In this document: positions 1 through 12,744 of the stretch, piece after piece | Layout: the number at the start of each line of letters is the position of its first letter | Numbering within the stretch: the first letter of the stretch is position 1 | Assembly: GCA_022749755.1 (NCBI GenBank) | Contig: CM040449.1 | Location: 1,612,001-1,676,000 of the forward strand | Direction: 5' to 3' | DNA: 64,000 nucleotides | Source: Azadirachta indica | Taxonomy: Eukaryota; Streptophyta; Magnoliopsida; Sapindales; Meliaceae | Made by a program: the position numbers and the translations under genes | The notes under the pieces: model-generated | Databases searched by the model: none | Told to the model about the DNA's origin: nothing | The model's input: the letters and a program-made list of their open reading frames with translations, nothing else

Positions 1-3000
1 ATAATCAAGAGACAAGGATGCGATGTGTCACCTTGTTAAAAACTATAAAAGATGCTTCCTAACGCGATCAATGGCGTCATACACTTCATTAATCTTCATT
101 AGATTAATCATGGTGTCAAAGAATAAATTAAGAAAATCTTTTATTTATTTTATTTATAAAAATAAAAGAGAAAAGTTTATTATGAAGAAGCAAATCTCAA
201 TCTCTCCCTCTCTCACCCATGTTTTAATTTTAATTAAATTTTTTTAAATTATTATATATATATATATGCTAAAACAAGAGTCCCAAGATACCCTTAGTCA
301 AAGTGCACTTTGCCCACAGTATGCTTTGAATTATTTAAGTGTAGACTGTGTTGAGTTAGTGACATATATGCCCCCACCAAACACCAATGATTTCCAACAA
401 CAAAGTATTGAATTTTTTATAGTATTAAATATAACTAGTTTTATTAGAACCCTACACTTGAGGCATAGCTAGCTAGCTACCTATATCTCTACGTTGTCAA
501 GCAATAATCAAACTTATTTTTCATCCTTAGTGGCATGAAACCTAATTTTAATGTGATTAGATAATTATCAATATGTATATTGCTCCTAATCAAACTCTCT
601 AACCTTCATTACCCGGAGAAATTTTGGGTAATAAGATAAGATAAATTTATATGGTTTAACCAAAAATTACAATAACATATATATATATATATATACAATA
701 TATATGAGAAAAATCTAACAAAAAATCAAAGAAAATTTGGTGGAATATTAGTTTTAAAACCTGGATATAATTTATGTCCTAGATCATAAATCGTTGTCAT
801 TTGCTAGATAGACCAATTATAAATCAAGTAAAATTATATTATTAATGGCATCCACACAAAAATTCAAAAGAAACTTTATGAAACGTAGTAAAGGTTCTTA
901 TTCCTAAAAAGTGTAGCATGAGTTGTCGCTAGCCAAATCGATCCTTCAATGCAAAGAAGTCAACTCTATTGTACTATCCTATATATAATTTAATTCTTCA
1001 GAATTTTGATCTGCACATCACAGCCAAAGCAAAGTTACTTTAATTTTGATTTTGATTTTGATTGTAATATATATATATATATATGGTATATTTATCTCAG
1101 CCATAAGATCAGAAATCCTGTAGGAAAGGGTATGATTGTAGGGTCCACTTTCCATGGTATATATCTATTATAATCTCTTCATGACTTCAATTTACGACTA
1201 AATTAATTATATATGTATATGTATATGCATGTATCGGGATCCATACCCCGTGTCAATATCATTAAAATATTTAGAAAGCCAAAAAATCACATTGGAAAAT
1301 TACTAAGCAGAATGTATATGATTCTCAAGCTAGCTACCTTATTAAATAGTTCCTGGTTTCAATACCTACCCACCCAAATATCAAAATCCTTGGTTAACTT
1401 CCTTCATCCATTTTTCTTTTTCTAACCCTAGATGATTCTAATAAATTTATTAATTCTTAATAACTAATTTTATTTCTATTTAATGTGTCCAATTTCATTA
1501 AATCCTTCTAATAAAAATTAAAAAAAAAAAAGTAAATAAGACAGTTTTAATAAATATTTCTAATATATATTCTAAATAAAATTTTAAAAGTTAAGAATTA
1601 TTAAATAGAAACTTAAATGTTAATTTTTAAAATGACAAAGTTACGACAAAGTGGATTGCTCCACATATAATTTAATGATCAATTTAAAGTGAGAATGACT
1701 TATAAATTATATATTTGTCGTACAGAAATTGTATAATAGTGTGGTTCTATGTAGAATCAACGCTGTTGAATATTTTCTAAAAAAAAAATACAAAATTATC
1801 CTATAGGAAAAGGGGCTCTTGAAAGAACAGAGCAATCATGGAAAGCCAAACTAGAAAATTAATCAGAGATAGGGAAGGCGGGAAACCTGTATCACTCAAC
1901 AGAGACATGCAGCTTCCAATAGCATATTGTTAAGGTAAATCTAGGCTAGCAACAAGTTGCAACATCACACGTCAAAGAGGGATAAGATTGAAATGAAGAC
2001 GAATCAAGAAACATGGCATAAAGGAGTCATACATATCGCGAGTTGGCTAAAAGGAAAGGAAGGCAGAAAGCAGAAAAGGAGAAGGAGAAGACCATTCAAT
2101 CCAATACAAGAATAGAATGCCACGCGTCCAGGAAAAGAACGTAATTTCTCTCTGAAACAGAACCTCCCACGATTCTTTAATTTCTTTTCCTAAAATCAAA
2201 AATCAAAACCAGGACGTATTTCATTGATTTTATCCACTATGTGGCTCTTTCTCATAATTTCAAAAAAAAAAAAAAAAGCTAAGTAGATTTCCTTTCTACC
2301 AACTTTACATTTCGTTCAAAAAAAAAATAATAATAATAATTTATTTAACCCATCACCCCACTACCAACACCACTCATTTGCCACAATTCTTTTCATTCTA
2401 TCTTTTACATTTCTTTTATTTATTTATTTTTTTTTCTGGTGGGGGGGTTTTAGCACCCAAAGGCAAAGGCAGTAAAATAAATGTTAACTTCTCAGAATTA
2501 ATTAGCTGCAGAAGCTATAGAGCACATCCCCAGTGGTGTTTTAAGATCAGTATGGCCCAGAACTTGAGTGTTGTACCAAGACTAATTAAGGTGTTATATT
2601 GGGCATTAATTATGCAGCAAAAACTTTAATATATAATTAAAATGTAACACATATTTAACAAACAACTTATTGACCGAATCTTTATATATATAAAAAACCA
2701 TTATAAATACAGAGGGTATGGAGAACTATAGATAGTGTATGCCACGTGATCTTGTCTTAATAATGAATCGTCTTATTCTTATGGACCACCTAACACTTTA
2801 AATTCCATAGTTTCTCCGCACGATGTGATCCTTGGACTCTTGATACTTAGTCTATCTCTCTCTTTGTATCCTCTGTATCATAATTATTGAACATATATAC
2901 TGTAACTGTACTAATTATATTCATTCAATGGATATTGTTTATAGGAGAGTCTTCTTCTAAAGAACCGATTTTGACCAGAAAAGGACACAAAACTATTTCG

Positions 3001-3100
3001 AAAGTTATACAAGTATTGCAAACAATCTTGTAAAGAAAATGTTATGTGCTAGCCTAAAAGAGAACAGGAACAGAAAAAGCAGAAGTTAAAGCTTACGTAC
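1..3100. other. AT-rich non-coding flank, or long intron 2 of the ABCG25-like gene
   Basis: No supported gene. If the ABCG25-like gene is intact, this stretch is inside its second intron, because the donor lies at 3100-3099 on the minus strand and no transmembrane-domain coding was recognised to the window edge. Contents are AT-rich sequence with short TA runs (near 254-266, 679-694, 1070-1083), a somewhat more GC-rich patch at about 1800-2180, and a G-box-like CCACGTGA near 2742-2749. The small open frames here have no recognisable similarity and look like chance. Confidence 0.5.
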
Positions 3101-4208
3101 CATTAGCGAGATCGAGGAGAAAGTCTGCAGGATTCATAGGAAACGATGGAGTGAATCCAACCGACTCAAAGTAACTCATAGCTTCACTTCCTTTGCCGAA
3201 ATACAGACTCCTTCCTTCGCTCAGCACCAGTACTGAGTTAAACATCTGGTAAACTCGGCTCGACGGTTGATGCATGGAAGTCACTATTGTCTTTCCTCTC
3301 TGAGCCAGCGACGTTAACGTTGAGACCAAACGGTATGCCCCCGTCGAGTCCAAACCCGATGTGGGTTCGTCGAGAATAAGCAAACTAGGGTTTATCAACA
3401 TCTCATGAGCTATGCTCACTCTCTTTCTTTCACCGCCTGAAACTCCCCGTATAAAACTATTTCCGATTATCGTGTTTTCACATTTTGTCAAACCTAACTC
3501 GGTTATCACTGACTCAGCTATGGCGGTCTTCTCTTTCGTAGACAATGTTTTTGGTAAGCGAAGCAGAGAGCAGAAGATTAGGGTTTCACGAACTGTTAAG
3601 TGGGGGTAGAGGACGTCGTCTTGGGTGACAAATCCGGTGCGTTTTGCTATGTGTTTAGTTGGTTTTTTGTTATTAGCGAGTATTGTTCCGGTGAAGCCGT
3701 GTCCTTGAAGTCTCCCCGCTAACACATTCAGCAGCGTTGATTTTCCGCTGCCGGAGGGGCCAAGAATGGCCAGGATTTCTCCCGGCGAAACCATGCCCGT
3801 GATTCCATTCAAAATAGTTCTTTCCTGAATCGTAGCCGTTGATCTTTGATCAGAACTTGTCGTCGTTAATCCATGCTTAAACATACTTCTGACCCCGCGG
3901 CCGCCTTTGCTCTTCTTCTCAATCTTGATTCGGTAACACACGTCGATAAACTGCATGAAACCAAAGAGCAAAATGGTCAATTCAAGAGTCAACCGAGTCA
4001 TGACTCGAGTTTGACTCGAAAGAGAGAGAAAAAAGGACCTTATCTTCTTCTAAAGTTAACTTACCTTGAGAGTGATAGGATAACAGGAAGACATTAAAGA
4101 AGGCAGCTGGTCACGCAAATCTCGAGAAGGGCGACGACAATCTCTGGATTGATCCGAGCCGTCCATTGAGTCACCATTTGTAGTGTCGACACCACCAAAC
4201 CCTGGCAT
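3101..4208 (-). CDS. ABCG25: ABCG25-type abscisic acid exporter, nucleotide-binding half (exons 1-2 only)
   Basis: Half-size ABCG (WBC) transporter; the Arabidopsis family member ABCG25 is a plasma-membrane exporter of abscisic acid. Exon 1 is 4208-4065 (48 codons, ending PITLK before a GTAAGT donor) and exon 2 is 3950-3101, after a TTTCATGCAG acceptor. The joined reading is open. Walker [10 protein letters not shown] is at residues about 112-120, the Q-loop TQDD at 157-160, the ABC signature [14 protein letters not shown] at 218-231, Walker B LLILDEP at 238-244 and the H-loop His near 275; all are intact. It stops at [12 protein letters not shown] before a GTACGT donor, exactly where the linker to the membrane domain begins. 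The C-terminal six-helix domain is not visible: either it lies beyond position 1 after an intron over 3 kb, or the gene is truncated. Assignment to ABCG25 rests on the N-terminal PITLKF(I/V)DVCYR block, the close match through the whole ATPase domain, and an SPI-1-type neighbour. The start was chosen because it gives the family N-terminus with a clean first splice. Confidence 0.88.
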
Positions 4209-4336
4209 TATCACGTTCTCAAATTTCTCGAGAAAACGAATGGGAAAAGATAAAGAAAGTGAAGGAAAAAGAGAGAGACGCAGTGTTTGTATAGTGATGA
4301 TGGGGAAACTGAAAGAAGGGGGTCAAATAGAGGGGG

Positions 4337-4348
4337 GTATTTATTTAG
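4337..4348 (-). promoter_or_regulatory. TATA-like box of the ABCG25-like gene
   Basis: On the minus strand this reads CTAAATAAATAC, about 130 bases upstream of the ATG at 4208 in a pyrimidine-rich leader. Spacing suits a short 5' UTR. Call is by motif only. Confidence 0.4.
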
Positions 4349-4377
4349 GGGAGGAGGGCTGGGACGACGGAGTGGGT

Positions 4378-4421
4378 GCCACGTCATAGGGAAATGTCCA
4401 CAGAAAAAAATGCAACGTGGC
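4378..4421. promoter_or_regulatory. Pair of ABRE-type ACGTGGC elements upstream of ABCG25
   Basis: GCCACGTC at 4378-4385 (ACGTGGC core on the minus strand) and ACGTGGC at 4415-4421 (plus strand) lie 30-75 bases beyond the TATA-like box. ACGTGGC is the core bound by ABF/AREB bZIP factors, and paired ABREs are typical of ABA-induced promoters. Arabidopsis ABCG25 is reported to be induced by ABA, so this fits feedback regulation; that link is inference. Confidence 0.5.
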
Positions 4422-4479
4422 AGTATGGTGTGCCAGCTGGCAGCTGCTCGACGAGGGTTCATGGAAAGTGCTTTTATCA

Positions 4480-5810
4480 AGCGCCGTTCCGCTTTCTTAT
4501 ATCTTTTTGCTTAATGCTTTTTCTGCGTTCTCTCTTTTTTCTCGAGTGAGGAAATTATGCACATAACATGTAGGCCCTGTTTGGCACGCATTGAATTTAG
4601 TAGAGCAAGATAGGATATATAATTATATATACTATAGATGCTATTTTCATTTTTTTTATCCAAAATTTTAATAAAGGTAAATAATATATTTATTTTTATT
4701 TATAATTTTTTTATGTATAAATTATCAGATAAATTTTGTATATTATTATATTAAAATATAAATAAAATTATAATTTTGAAGGGGAGTGAAAAATTAAAAC
4801 ACCGAACCCTTTATATCACCCTTATTGATACTCAAATTCGGAAACTAATTTATAGTTTTGAATAGTAAACCATTATCGGTATTCAAAATCAGACCAACAT
4901 AAAAGCGTCAAGTATGATTCAAAACACTAAAATTTACATGAGAACATCAAATGTGCTCTCACAAGTCACACCACTTGAGTTATGCACTAAGGATTAAAAA
5001 GAATTAAACTTAAATGCATTTAAAATATCTAAAAAAATAAAATTAAATTACATTTTGTGTTAAAAATAAAGAAAAAAAGTCAAATATACTCTTAATATTT
5101 CTTATAATTTGTCTAGTGCATGACTGGATTGAATTGTGTATATTATTTTATTAAATTCATCATTTAAATGTTTACTTAACTATTAATTTAATTAATAGCT
5201 CAAACAAAAATAATTGATATTTGAAAAATAATTCAAATATATTTATTTAGATATTAAATAACTTTTTATTTATAAAATATTTCTATTATAGATTATTACC
5301 TATATTATACGTGATGAGATTTAGTTTATAATTTTTTTAATTTTAAATAATGGGATAACTTATTTTATGAGTGAAATGAAATAAATTCTCCATCGTTTAA
5401 AAGTAAATCTTAAATTACTAACCAAATTATTATATTTCTATTATTGTTATATGTTTTATATTATATTTAAGAGTTATTATTAAAATATATAATATATCTA
5501 ATTATTATTTAAAGTGCTTTATTGCATAGTAGTAGTCAAACTAGAGAAAAAGAAGATGAAAAGAAAGAGGGAATTAAGAGGGAGAGAGTGGAAGACAATG
5601 GAGGACTAATGATTAATTAATGTACATTCATGATCAACTACTACATTTATATGTTCAGTTCCTTCAATACTAGTAATTAATTGTTTGCTATATTGCAAAA
5701 AATCATGTTACATAAATAAGGAGGATAGCAGCTTTAATTTATTATGTGTTGAAAATTTGGCAGATTTTTATTCAAAAATCTTGATCCAATAGTTAGGAGG
5801 ATTATATACA

Positions 5811-5844
<34 letters not shown>

Positions 5845-7370
5845 TGTATCTTACATCTCTTTTACTTTATCACCTTTTGTTATAATTTTTATTTCTATTA
5901 GTTTTATAATACTCAATTTTTTTTGAATTTTTATAATTAAAAATTATAATAAAAGAATTAAAAATCATAACGAAAAAGTTGAACAAAGTATAAATGCACG
6001 GTATATTAGTATATACCATAATCTTATTAATTTTGTTGACAATAGTTTATTATAAGAGAGAGGTTGCTCAAAAATATTATATTTACTTAAAAATTATTTG
6101 ACTAAATTTTACTTATATAAATTGACATATAAAAATTATATATATTATTTATACTTATTTTATATAACTTTTTTTTGTTGTTGTAAGACTATATAAATAT
6201 GATAATAATACAAAAATGTCATATAAATTTTTATAAATGAGTTTGTATATAAGTTTGTACACATAACACTACTTCTTGTAAAAATATAAATCATATATTT
6301 AAATGATTGTGTATTTTGATAACAAATTTCATTTTCAAAAGAAAAATAAATTAAATTCATGTTATTTTAATTCTTAAATTTATATAATATGGATAATTTA
6401 AAAAACGCGGTTAAGTAAACAATAACACAGATATAGGTGACATTTTATCCTTAATCAAATATTTTTCCCGAATATATAATTATAAATATCGCAAATATAA
6501 AGACATGGATAAATCATAAATTTAGAGTAATTATGTAAAATGCTATATATCAATTCATATTTAGTTTTTATTGTTTATTTCATAACTGGTAAATGTTTTA
6601 AATAAATTCCTTTTACATTTTTAAATATTTCATTCATCATTTATATAATTAGTGGGCACACAAATTAATCAAACATCTTTTTATTATTGGCTTGACTCAA
6701 TTTCATACATGTGGATAAAATTGCAATTACAAAAAAAATCCAAATGAAATTGTAATATATTGTATTACAATATATATATGTAAAGTGTAGAAACTATAGA
6801 AACAAATATGTTGTCTTATTATTATATTAGGATGTTTTAATGATATTTTGTATTTGGCATTAGCTTACTTCTAAGTACATATATGGTTTTCATTGTATTA
6901 ATTATGATTGATGGGGGTGGCAAGTGAGAATGAGAAAAGAAGATAAAGTACGGGTCTTCATTCACCATCAAAGCTATGCAGAGAGACCCATAAGGTCATT
7001 GATTATCACACTAAAATTGATATTATTTTCTAACGTGTTGAATACTAAAATGCCCATGATTCTATTAAATTAAGGGTGAGGCTAATTAGGGCTATAACAC
7101 AGTAACGATATACTACAGTTATTGCGTTTAATCTTTTGGATTACTCTAAATATAATTTATCTGTCAACCGAAAGTATGAGTGACTTTTCAATTGTGATGA
7201 AAAGTGTGCACTTTTCACTTTTCGTGATTGTATCCTAAAAATGGCGGTATAATAAATGGGAAGGAGTTAAGAGGGTAATAAATGCATAATTTGACAAACT
7301 ATTCATCTAATTGAAATTCTTTTAAAAATTAGGGGTAATATATGATAATAGCCTACGTTACACGTCATAA
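4480..7370. other. AT-rich intergenic spacer
   Basis: No gene seen. Very AT-rich, with an (AT)14 microsatellite at 5814-5841 and many poly-A/T tracts. Open frames such as the one at 6160-6360 (minus) are low-complexity Phe/Ile/Tyr/Lys translations typical of AT-rich noise. Confidence 0.6.
5814..5841. repeat. (AT)14 microsatellite
   Basis: Uninterrupted alternating AT run. Confidence 0.9.
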
Positions 7371-7374
7371 AGAA

Positions 7375-7850
7375 ACCGAAATTGCGGCCTTTCCCGGTTG
7401 TACCGCCGTACATTGACTGTGACGTAGTAGCATGCGTTTCATTGAACTTGCTTTCCTCATTGGTCTGTCACAAGACAAAGCTAGTGGCGGTCCTACACTT
7501 GAGCATGTCCCCCATGTCTGTAATGTTGGGTCCTACAGAAGAGAAGGCGGTGACGCGTGTCGAGCAGACGAATGCGCTGGCACGTGATTCCCACCAAACG
7601 AATTTCTCCCCAGTCATCCCCACTTCGTTTTGTTTTCTTCCTCCCACGTTTTATTATTGCCCCTGAAAAGGACAAAGCATGAGCCTTCGGGTTTTGGCTA
7701 CCCGCACTTTGGAGGCGCGTGTTAGCGCGTGGAGATAAGAGATATTGGCGAGCTGAAGCTGTTCACGAATGGGGTTGAAATTTTGTCCTTCGCCCGTTGG
7801 ACCACAAAATCCACTTTTAAATTAACTTTTAAGGTGCCCCATTTTGGATC
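7375..7850. other. GC-richer island with G-box motifs, no recognised gene
   Basis: About 475 bases with clearly higher GC than the surroundings. It contains a G-box (GCACGTGATT, near 7580-7589), CGCG-rich motifs such as GCGCGTG repeated around 7714-7731, and CCCAC/GGGTCC tracts. It resembles a plant promoter or 5' region, but no downstream coding exon was recognised on either strand. Open frames at 7382-7666 (plus) and 7493-7675 (minus) have no family features. It could be a distal regulatory region, the promoter of a non-coding RNA, or the remnant of a lost gene. Confidence 0.35.
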
Positions 7851-9006
7851 CCTTTCGTTGGGTTGATCTACATTTATGCCGTTTTCTTTTTCTTATTTTA
7901 AAAAATTAATTAATTAAATTTACGTCAATCGTACTAACACTGTTTTAAATTGTTACAAAATCTTAAACATATCATATATTAAATGTCTAATTTTTTTTTT
8001 TTTTAATTCAATGAACGAGATTTGAACTTTAAATATTTTATATCTTTTCAAAAAATTTATAAATTAACCAAATTAATACTATCTATGTTGCTTATTTTTT
8101 TTAGTTTACTTTTCAACTTAATAATGAAAAACTTGATAATTATTGAATAAATAAGAATGCATTAAAATTTTAATTAAAATTTGAATACGTTTATTTAATT
8201 ATAATTTTAAAAATATCTTTATAAATTTTATTTATTTCCTTCTATATATATGGTTGATCTAATCATTTACAAGAATATTTAAATGTTACAAATAAAAGAT
8301 AAACATATCATATAAAATTATTCATATTCATATATTAAAATTTATTTAAATTTCAAATTAAAAAATACTCATAAATCAAATTATTATTGAATAGTGTATT
8401 TGTTTTTTGGCCGAGGTTTGTTTGGAATTAAGATGTATTGAATGTAGTACAATTATTTAATTTTCTAATAAAGTTTATTTAAGAAAGAGGCTTTTATAGA
8501 AGTGCAGAAGGGTGTCAATTGCACTACTCTAAATTTAACTTGAGTTATTTTTTAAAATTATAAACAACTTTTGTTATCCGTTAATATTTATAGTGTATTA
8601 TATTTCTCAAATTATTATAAAATAACATAATTTATGAAATATATAGTTTAACGGAAGAAAATTAGGAAAATTTAATAATTGTAACACAACAATTTTTTTA
8701 TCATATAGTTTTGCTACTCTTCTGGACTTGTACAACATAAAGTGCAAAAATATGTACATTACAATGTAATTAAATTGTAATGAAGCTAAAATTAGTAGAA
8801 ATTAAAGGTGGAAGTTTAGTGGCATATCCAATAACCTTACCATCTTTGTACAAAGGTCACTAATAATATGTCCTTTTTGAAATTTAATTTTTAAAAATAA
8901 TTAATATATCTCTCCTTTAGGTTTGAGTTTGAATAAATTATTCAAAGATACGATCTTTTTTTTTTCCTTTTCGTCAAAAGGAATATATATATATATATGT
9001 TGATTC

Positions 9007-9009
<3 letters not shown>

Positions 9010-9038
<29 letters not shown>
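9010..9038. repeat. (TTA)n microsatellite
   Basis: About ten perfect trinucleotide units. Confidence 0.9.
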
Positions 9039-10214
9039 TTATTTTAGTGAGGATTTTTAGTTGGGTTTATAGGATACTTAATGACACAATGTTTTGTTTC
9101 AAAAGGAAAAAAGAAAATTATGTTCTTTTTGTGTCCTCTATAACATTCATCTTGCTAATTATAGACATGTAATTCAATAAAATTATAGAAGGTAATCTGT
9201 AAATGGACATCAAATTATGTATTTGTTGATATAGTACCAGTTGTAGCATGTAATTTTCTTAACTTAAATATTTTGACCTAATTCTATACATAAATTTTTA
9301 TTTATTAATATATACAATTTAATTACTGAAATTTAAAGTTGAGAAGTAGTATTTAATATTATAATTCAACAATCATTTTTTCCATTAGATTACATGAATC
9401 AATAGTTGAAAATTTGTGTATGTAATTAAGTCAAAAAATTTAAATTAAGAGAAGCGACCTAAAATTATTTTTATATATATACATATATATTATCAAAATA
9501 TAAATGGTTTAAAAAAATATTTAACTTCATAAATTTTTTTTAAGAAATTTAGATGTGAGTAAATATGAGTACGTAGATTGAAAATTTAAAAAACTGCTCT
9601 TAATATATTACTTTGTGAATTTATTATGCAAATTTGTTAAATATTGAAAATTTAATTATCACAATAAATAATATGATAGTATTTTTAAATAAAAAAGTAT
9701 TATTAATAACTCAATTTAGTGAACATTTTAAATGAAATTATTTTTTAACTCATTTAATTAAATCTATTTAGAAAACAATACCACAGTATAAGAGTTGATA
9801 CATTGGGTTCAAATATATTTATCCATACCACAGTATTATCTAAATTTATAAATACAAAAGATCATCGATTTAATTGCATCATTTTTCTGTTTTTGATTTA
9901 TTTCTTAGAGAACCTACTAACAATTACTTGCATTTTACCTTTCTTCTTAGCATATTTAAGTTTAAACTTTTTGTTGTTGTTTTATTTTAAATTATTAACT
10001 AGTTTATCTAAACAAATTAGATGTTGATTTTTCAATAACAGTAAAGAGTAAAAATTTAATATTTTGAGAATAAAATATTTCACTTTCATTTTAAAATTTT
10101 TAAGAGAAAAAAATTGAATTATATATTATTTTTCTTTATCAGTAATCTTTGATATTGAATGAATATTTTATACGTTTTGCCAAGTGTTTATTAATTTTTA
10201 AATATTTTTTATTT

Positions 10215-10306
10215 ATAAAAATAGACAATTTAAAATTTATAATAAGATATTTAATATTATATAAAAATAGACAATTTAAAATTTATAATAAGATATTTAA
10301 TATTAT
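10215..10306. repeat. 46-base tandem duplication
   Basis: Two adjacent, essentially identical 46-base units, each containing AATAGACAATTTAAAATTTA. The identity implies a recent duplication or an assembly artefact. Confidence 0.85.
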
Positions 10307-12476
10307 ATAACATTTAAATATACGTATTTAAATATATTAAAACTTTAGTTGAATTCAAATCCATTCAAATTTTAAATAACAAAAACAAACAAACATTATA
10401 TCTGGAACCCATCCCATGTCTACATTGTTATCAATTGAAACTTGGGCCATTAATAGATTGGGCTTCCATCATAGTCCCACGTCTTATTAGTCTAAGCAGT
10501 CCAAGTCTGTTTATTTTAAGATCCATACAAGTGTAGGATTAATGTATTCAATGATCCTCTTCTTTTATAGTGTGATTGAATTCAAAAAAAAAATAATTTA
10601 AAAAATTAACGTAATATAATATAATTAAAAAAAAGGTGTTTGATACTCGAAAATTGATTATAGGCTCAAATATAAACATAAACCCAATCTACAAATTACG
10701 CACTTTATTGTTGTTGGAAATCTTATTACTGCTTAAAATTTTCTAAAACAAAAATATTAAAAATAAATAAATAAAATTATAAATAGAGAAAAATATTTAT
10801 AATATAACACAAGTATTTACATAAAAAAATTATACTAAAAAGAAACTACGACTGCCAAGTATGACGAGGGAAAATTTTACTTCGTACAAATTATATTAAT
10901 AATTTTAGTATTTTTTTCTCACATACAATTTCATCTAATTTGAAAGATCTCCCTGTTTATAACGAATTTATCTTCTCCCTATATCCAGAATTCCCCTAAA
11001 ATAAATAAACTAAGAACAAAAGTTATTAAGAGATTTTCTAAAATTTGGAATATAAATTTTCGATGAAAAATAAGTTACATATCCAATAATTATGATATAG
11101 TAGATCTAATCCACTATTTTGGGTTTTAATGGTAAATTGTGATATGAAAAGTATAAACAGATGTTTGAGAGATTTTGCCTTTTAATTATAGCTTAAGTAG
11201 TTTGAGACACGTTTAATATTTCAGGTCATCCCAAATTTGAGTAATAGTAAAAAATAAAAGTTTTAATTTACGACAAAACAACCTACATTTAAATAAAGTT
11301 AAAATAAAATACCAATGCTAAAGAGATTCAAATGCATATAAAATTATAACACTTGAAAATCTTATATAATTATATTTATAATAAAATTTAGTAGTACATA
11401 CAAATAATATTATAAATCATTTAAAAAATTAAAAAAAAACTTATAAGTCAATAAGGTTTGACTTATTGGACTGATTAGTTCTAATAATTTTAAAAATATT
11501 CATTAATATTCTAATTTAATTATAATTAGGTGATAAAATTATTTTTAAACTCTTAACTAAAAATAAATATAATAATATATTTTTATTTATTAATAATTAA
11601 ATATTTATTAATATATTATAACTAAAATAAAAGTTATTTATTTTAAAATATATTAATAATTAAACATTAATTATATAATAAAAAATAAATAGAATAAAGT
11701 ATAAATAAATCTTAATTATAATAAAATATATTACAATACAATACTTATGATTATATTATAATTTAAATATAATATAATTACGTATAGATAAAAATATATA
11801 TATATATTTTTTTATAAATAATATAACATTTATTGATATAAAATAATATAAATTTTTAATATATATTAATAAATTAAAATTTTTAATAAATATTTTTAAA
11901 ATTATTAAAATTAATCAACTTAATAAACCCAAACTTTGACATTTGTAAATCCTTTTACTTTTTAAAAACTATCGGGACATTTTCTACAGTAACCAAAATT
12001 AGGATTCAATTTTCTCAAATAACTACTATTCAAAACTTATATAAAAAATGACCCGATTGAACTAAAATATCCTCACAAAAACGTTTTAAATATGATCAAC
12101 ATTTGCTTTCATTAGGGATATTTTCGTTTAAAAAAATTCAAGTGGATCATTTTTGTAACAAATTTTAAATAGTGTGTATTGCTGAAAATTCAACCCAAAT
12201 TTGGGACATTTTGATTAATTTTCTCAAAACTATATTATATTTTAAAAATTAAATTAAGACAATGTAAAATTTGTAATGTCCTACAGTTTCTGAGCACGTG
12301 GCAAGAAATGAACGTGCAATCTCACGGTAGCTTTTCAACCGACACGTTGGAGATGCTATGTAAGCATCTTGGCAATTGAAATCCGAGACTCTTGCAAAAT
12401 TTAGCAGAAAGAAAACTAAGAGTTGAAATGGAAAAGAAAAAGAAAAGGAGAAGATGAGCAGGAAGAAAATTTAGCG

Positions 12477-12744
12477 TAAGGGTGAATGCTCGTTACCCTC
12501 TATTTTTTCAATCAATATCTCATTATCCTTCTATTTTTTTAATAATACCTCATCATTTTCTTAATTCTTATTTTTTTATCGATTTTATCCTTCAATTCAA
12601 TTAATTTATAAATAATAAAATCAAAAATATTAAAAATATTAAAGGGTAAAATCAAAATTAGGAGGTGATAAAATATTACGAAAAATATAAGGGGGTAATG
12701 AGATATTGACTGAAAAAGCAGGGGGCAATAAGCATTCTCCCTTA
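12477..12744. mobile_element. MITE with long terminal inverted repeats
   Basis: The left end beginning TAAGGGTGAATGCTCGTTAC and the reverse complement of the right end (beginning TAAGGGAGAATGCTTATTGC) match for roughly 70-80 bases, including a shared TCAATCAATATCTCATTA block. Total length is 268 bases with an AT-rich centre and no coding capacity, which fits a non-autonomous foldback element. The outermost bases are TAA on the left and TTA on the right, so no clean direct target duplication can be stated and the superfamily is undetermined. Confidence 0.75.

Larger units (their letters stand above)
7851..12476. other. AT-rich intergenic spacer
   Basis: No gene seen. Includes a TTA microsatellite (9010-9038), a 46-base tandem duplication (10215-10306), and a less AT-rich patch at 12270-12470 with a CACGTGGC G-box/ABRE at 12295-12302. 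The long TA-rich stretch at 11380-11940 carries no recognisable coding. Confidence 0.6.

Noticed and set aside
1..120. Short minus-strand frame with KINEVYDAIDRVRKHLL
   Set aside because: Only about 20 residues with a stop, no matching neighbours; could be a fragment of something but cannot be supported.
1800..1940. Hydrophobic minus-strand frame that might be an ABCG membrane exon
   Set aside because: Short, ends in a stop, and shows no match to the conserved ABCG C-terminal blocks.
2378..2629. 83-residue plus-strand frame
   Set aside because: Built on a poly-T/poly-G tract with low-complexity Phe/Gly translation.
4572..4600. GGCCCTGTTTGGCACG, resembling a DNA-transposon end
   Set aside because: No matching inverted end or target duplication was found downstream.
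7382..7675. Overlapping open frames on both strands in the GC-rich island
   Set aside because: No recognisable motif, no splice logic, and opposite strands equally open; the higher GC alone explains the length.
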